Part shown: positions 15,029-16,896 of the stretch, one piece after another | Layout: each line of letters starts with the position of its first letter | How positions within the stretch are numbered: position 1 is the first letter of the stretch | Assembly: GCA_001791615.1 (NCBI GenBank) | Contig: MGEY01000064.1 | Coordinates: 20,333 to 37,228 of the forward strand | Source: Candidatus Uhrbacteria bacterium RIFOXYA2_FULL_40_9 | GTDB lineage: Bacteria > Patescibacteriota > Patescibacteriia > UBA9934 > GWF2-40-263 | Length of the DNA stretch: 16,896 nucleotides | Reading direction: 5' to 3' | The notes under the pieces: generated by a model | Told to the model about the DNA's origin: nothing | Seen by the model: only the letters and a program-made list of their open reading frames with translations | The model's database searches: none | Translations under genes and position numbers: made by a program

Positions 15029-15033
15029 ATCTT

Positions 15034-15074
15034 CTCCGTCACTTAGTGACACAATCCGTCACTAAGTGACGGAG
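15034..15074. repeat. REP-like repeat, copy at the 5' end of the RAYT gene
   Basis: Seventeen-base arms CTCCGTCACTTAGTGAC (15034-15050) and GTCACTAAGTGACGGAG (15058-15074) around the loop ACAATCC. Read on the RAYT strand, the 3' arm ends in GGAG, which lies 5 bases before the RAYT ATG and would serve as its Shine-Dalgarno site. In the long stem this GGAG pairs with the CTCC of the 5' arm. Confidence 0.93.
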
Positions 15075-15079
15075 AACAT

Positions 15080-15865
15080 TTACCAAACTAAAATGAGTAA
15101 ACCAAGAAAAACACGCACTATTGCTAAGCTTGCATAACTATAGCGCTTTACAAAAGAAAGAAGGATTTGAATAGTAAGTAATCCAGAAACAAATGAGGCA
15201 AAAAAACCGATCACTAGTGCTAGGTTGCCTACATCTGCTCCATACCGCACAACTTCCAAACTTTGATACATTCCAGCTGCAAAAATAGCAGGAATTCCTA
15301 AAAGAAAAGAAAACTTCGTAGCAGTTTCACGACTCAGCTTCCCAAAAAGCCCTGCGGTAATAGTAATTCCTGAACGTGAAGTCCCTGGAATTAAAGCGAT
15401 TACCTGAGCGCACCCGATAATAAAAGATTTCTTCCATGACACCTCTGTAACTTGTGTTGATTCACATTTGTTAGCAAAGCGATCAGCAAGATAAAGAACA
15501 CTCCCCCAAATAATAAACGAAACAGCTACAACTTCTTTTGAACGTGTCCTTATTTCTATGAAATCTCCAGCAAAAAAACCAACAAAGATGGCTGGAAGTG
15601 TAGCAAGAATAATCATCCACCCTAATCGCCCCCAGACATCTGGATGCCTCTGAAAAAATCCTAAAAAAATTTGGCGAACTTCAGGAAAGAGACCAATTAT
15701 GACTGCAGTTAAGGTTCCTAAATGCACTGTGGTATCAAAAGCAAGAGGCTGAACTTCCCAACTAAAAATTTCCGGGACCAAAATAAGAAACCCAGAACTT
15801 GAGATAGGAATAAATTCTGCAATCCCTTGCACAATACCAAGAATAAGAGCGTGAAGAAGATTCAT
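15080..15865 (-). CDS. uppP: Undecaprenyl-diphosphatase UppP/BacA family
   Basis: A 261-residue polytopic membrane phosphatase that recycles undecaprenyl diphosphate for cell wall and glycan synthesis; overexpression of the family gives bacitracin resistance. The N-terminal motif reads GIVQGIAEFIPISSSGF, with Q13 and E17 of the (E/Q)xxxE signature. The second signature IPGTSRSGIT is intact with R164. Several transmembrane helices are evident. The family His of SSTGH (His30 in E. coli) is Phe here (F26), read directly from the codons. The ATG lies 3 bases after the hydrolase stop (TAA-TAC-ATG) without a Shine-Dalgarno site, so it is coupled to that gene. The stop is followed after 5 bases by the RAYT 5' repeat. 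Family assignment is firm; full catalytic activity is less certain. Confidence 0.94.
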   Translation of the reverse strand: MNLLHALILGIVQGIAEFIPISSSGFLILVPEIFSWEVQPLAFDTTVHLGTLTAVIIGLFPEVRQIFLGFFQRHPDVWGRLGWMIILATLPAIFVGFFAGDFIEIRTRSKEVVAVSFIIWGSVLYLADRFANKCESTQVTEVSWKKSFIIGCAQVIALIPGTSRSGITITAGLFGKLSRETATKFSFLLGIPAIFAAGMYQSLEVVRYGADVGNLALVIGFFASFVSGLLTIQILLSFVKRYSYASLAIVRVFLGLLILVW

Positions 15866-15868
15866 GTA

Positions 15869-16522
15869 TTATAAAAATGAAATAAATTGTGAAATCCATT
15901 CATCAATCAACTCTGGATGAGCATCTGTAATCCTTGTAGCGTGTCCCGTTCCAAAAAGTTCAATTTTTTCAACATGCTCAGGATTAAGTTTTTTCAATTT
16001 TTGAATGGTTTTAAAAGAACCGACATCTTCATCACTTGCTATAACAACAACTTTTTGTCCCGTAGCTAAATGTTTGATGGGTTCATCAGTTACAATACCG
16101 TGATAATCGATTCCCGGAGACAAGGCGATCGCCAATTTTATGCATGGATGTTGTTGCAAAAACTGAATCGCAAGATTTGCTCCAATAGACCCTCCAATCA
16201 CAATGGTTGATTCCTCTTTGGCTCCAAGCTCTTCAAGAAAAGAAAAAGCCGCCTCGACATCAAATATTTTTTGTTGCTGTTCATTATCTGTAAACTCTTG
16301 AAAACGCAATGTGCCTTCCATGGTACTTTCCCCATGTCCACGTTCGTCAATTGCAAGACAGTGATATCCCAACAGAGAAAGCTTGTTAATCCAAGCACCC
16401 CAACTTTCTTTTGTTGCAGGCATCATGTGTAAAAATATCACGAAACGATCTTTTGTTCCTGGAAAATAAGTTCCAATGATTTCAATGCCATCACTTGTAT
16501 GAAGCTTGATGCGTTCGGACAT
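15869..16522 (-). CDS. Alpha/beta hydrolase
   Basis: A 217-residue cytoplasmic serine hydrolase with no signal peptide. The oxyanion region is LHMMPATKESW, followed by LAIDERGHGES. The nucleophile elbow is GGSIG (S112). The acid is probably D164 (ASDED; D166 is an alternative) and the His is H194 (GTGHAT). The domain is a minimal fold with little cap, close to the dienelactone hydrolase / small esterase type. The substrate cannot be named. It starts 8 bases after the stop of the EDRPR-repeat protein and runs into uppP with 3 bases between, so the three genes are probably one operon whose promoter is outside the window. No Shine-Dalgarno site is seen before ATG 16522. Confidence 0.88.
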   Translation of the reverse strand: MSERIKLHTSDGIEIIGTYFPGTKDRFVIFLHMMPATKESWGAWINKLSLLGYHCLAIDERGHGESTMEGTLRFQEFTDNEQQQKIFDVEAAFSFLEELGAKEESTIVIGGSIGANLAIQFLQQHPCIKLAIALSPGIDYHGIVTDEPIKHLATGQKVVVIASDEDVGSFKTIQKLKKLNPEHVEKIELFGTGHATRITDAHPELIDEWISQFISFL

Positions 16523-16530
16523 AAAGACTA

Positions 16531-16896
16531 CTAAAATTTGACACTTTGACCAGACCGAATAGATCCGGAAGTTGAGGAAGAAGAGGTATTTGGTGCTGGT
16601 CTTTCCACAAGAGGAATTGATGGACTCAATGGTTTTGCAGGTTGTTCTGTTGATGTTTTTGTCGGAAAAGAGGTGTTTGGTAAAGAAGAATTTTGTGATG
16701 CAGATCCTTGTGTTTGCGGTTTCTTTTTTCTGCGACGTCGCTTCTTTTTCTGCGAATCTGATACTAAAGACACTCGATTTATTTGTGGTTCGTTCTCAGA
16801 ACTTAAATGAACCGTTTGCGGTTTGGGTCTGTCTTCTCTGGGTCTGTCTTCTCTGGGTCTGTCTTCTCTGGGTCTGTCTTCTCTGGGTCTGTCTTC
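16531..16896 (-). CDS. C-terminal end of an unidentified protein with EDRPR repeats and a basic tract, 5' end outside the window
   Basis: The frame is open to the window edge and gives 121 residues before TAG. It starts with four EDRPR units and a fifth EDRPK, then PQTVHLSSENEPQINRVSLVSDSQ. A very basic block follows (KKKRRRRKKK), then a Ser/Thr/Pro/Asn-rich tail ending SGQSVKF. A GTG at 16773 could start an 80-residue protein, but the open frame continues upstream through the repeats, so a longer gene is more likely. The composition suggests a disordered, nucleic-acid-binding tail on an upstream domain. I cannot name the protein; similar tails occur on RNA helicases and other RNA-binding proteins. 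It is the first visible gene of the operon with the hydrolase and uppP. Confidence 0.72.
   Translation of the reverse strand, partial: EDRPREDRPREDRPREDRPREDRPKPQTVHLSSENEPQINRVSLVSDSQKKKRRRRKKKPQTQGSASQNSSLPNTSFPTKTSTEQPAKPLSPSIPLVERPAPNTSSSSTSGSIRSGQSVKF
16825..16896. repeat. In-frame 15-base tandem repeat, running off the window
   Basis: The unit GGGTCTGTCTTCTCT repeats 4.8 times without a mismatch up to the window end. Being a multiple of three, it adds the pentapeptide EDRPR on the minus strand. Identical copies at the DNA level indicate recent slippage or duplication. Confidence 0.95.

Larger units (their letters stand above)
14291..15074 (-). mobile_element. Compact REP/RAYT element (IS200/IS605-related)
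   Basis: A single Y1-transposase gene bounded on each side by the same hairpin repeat in direct orientation. It occupies almost the whole gap between uppP (stop 5 bases away) and the HD promoter. I see no target-site duplication, which fits the single-strand mechanism of this superfamily. The GTAG tetranucleotide described next to enterobacterial REPs is not seen at the repeat feet. Whether the whole unit moves or only the repeats are copied cannot be told from one sequence. Confidence 0.8.

Noticed and set aside
15029..15052. Longer RAYT N-terminus (MSLSDGED) from an ATG-like start at 15052
   Set aside because: It would be encoded by the repeat itself and does not resemble the family N-terminus, whereas ATG 15028 has an SD at the right distance.

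Overview
The window looks like a chromosomal segment of a low-GC member of the Candidate Phyla Radiation (Patescibacteria), probably from the Parcubacteria side. This is an inference from gene content and style. The genes are compact and tightly packed. The alanyl-tRNA synthetase has its conserved parts packed more closely than in E. coli. The surface protein combines CARDB-like, thrombospondin-type-3 and PKD modules. Most genes serve RNA modification, translation and the envelope rather than biosynthesis. TGA is used as a stop (glycosyltransferase and HD genes), which argues against the recoded Gracilibacteria/Absconditabacteria lineages.

Region 1-6408 (minus strand) is a head-to-tail cluster, read from right to left: a TrmH/SpoU RNA methyltransferase, a family 2 glycosyltransferase, a PduL-type phosphotransacylase, a CARDB/TSP3/PKD surface protein, the lipid II flippase murJ, and alaS, which is cut by the window edge. 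Gaps inside the cluster are 1 to 47 bases. Several starts sit 1-3 bases after the previous stop, so translational coupling is likely. A promoter precedes the first gene, and a second candidate precedes alaS.

Region 6409-11868 (plus strand) begins with a divergent intergenic region, then an RlmD/TrmA-type m5U methyltransferase, the GTPase era and a FecR-like single-pass membrane protein. Two free-standing genes follow: an M50 site-2 protease and a HAD phosphohydrolase. Each has its own candidate promoter, a strong Shine-Dalgarno site, a non-ATG start (TTG and GTG) and an intrinsic terminator.

Region 11866-16896 (minus strand) runs towards the HAD gene. Read from right to left it holds the C-terminal end of an unidentified protein with an EDRPR tandem repeat and a basic tract, an alpha/beta hydrolase, uppP, a compact REP/RAYT transposon, an HD-domain phosphohydrolase and mnmA.

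Two signals stand out. First, a RAYT transposase gene (14330-15028) fits exactly between two copies of a hairpin-forming repeat; the repeat appears to supply and also sequester the ribosome-binding site, and a related repeat pair lies about 3.5 kb away at 10743-10825. Second, several transcription units appear to start as leaderless or near-leaderless mRNAs (-10 box 8-10 bases before ATG, no Shine-Dalgarno), in contrast to the two SD-led genes in the middle. MurJ and UppP link the window to peptidoglycan lipid-carrier traffic, while AlaRS, Era, MnmA and the two methyltransferases serve the translation apparatus.
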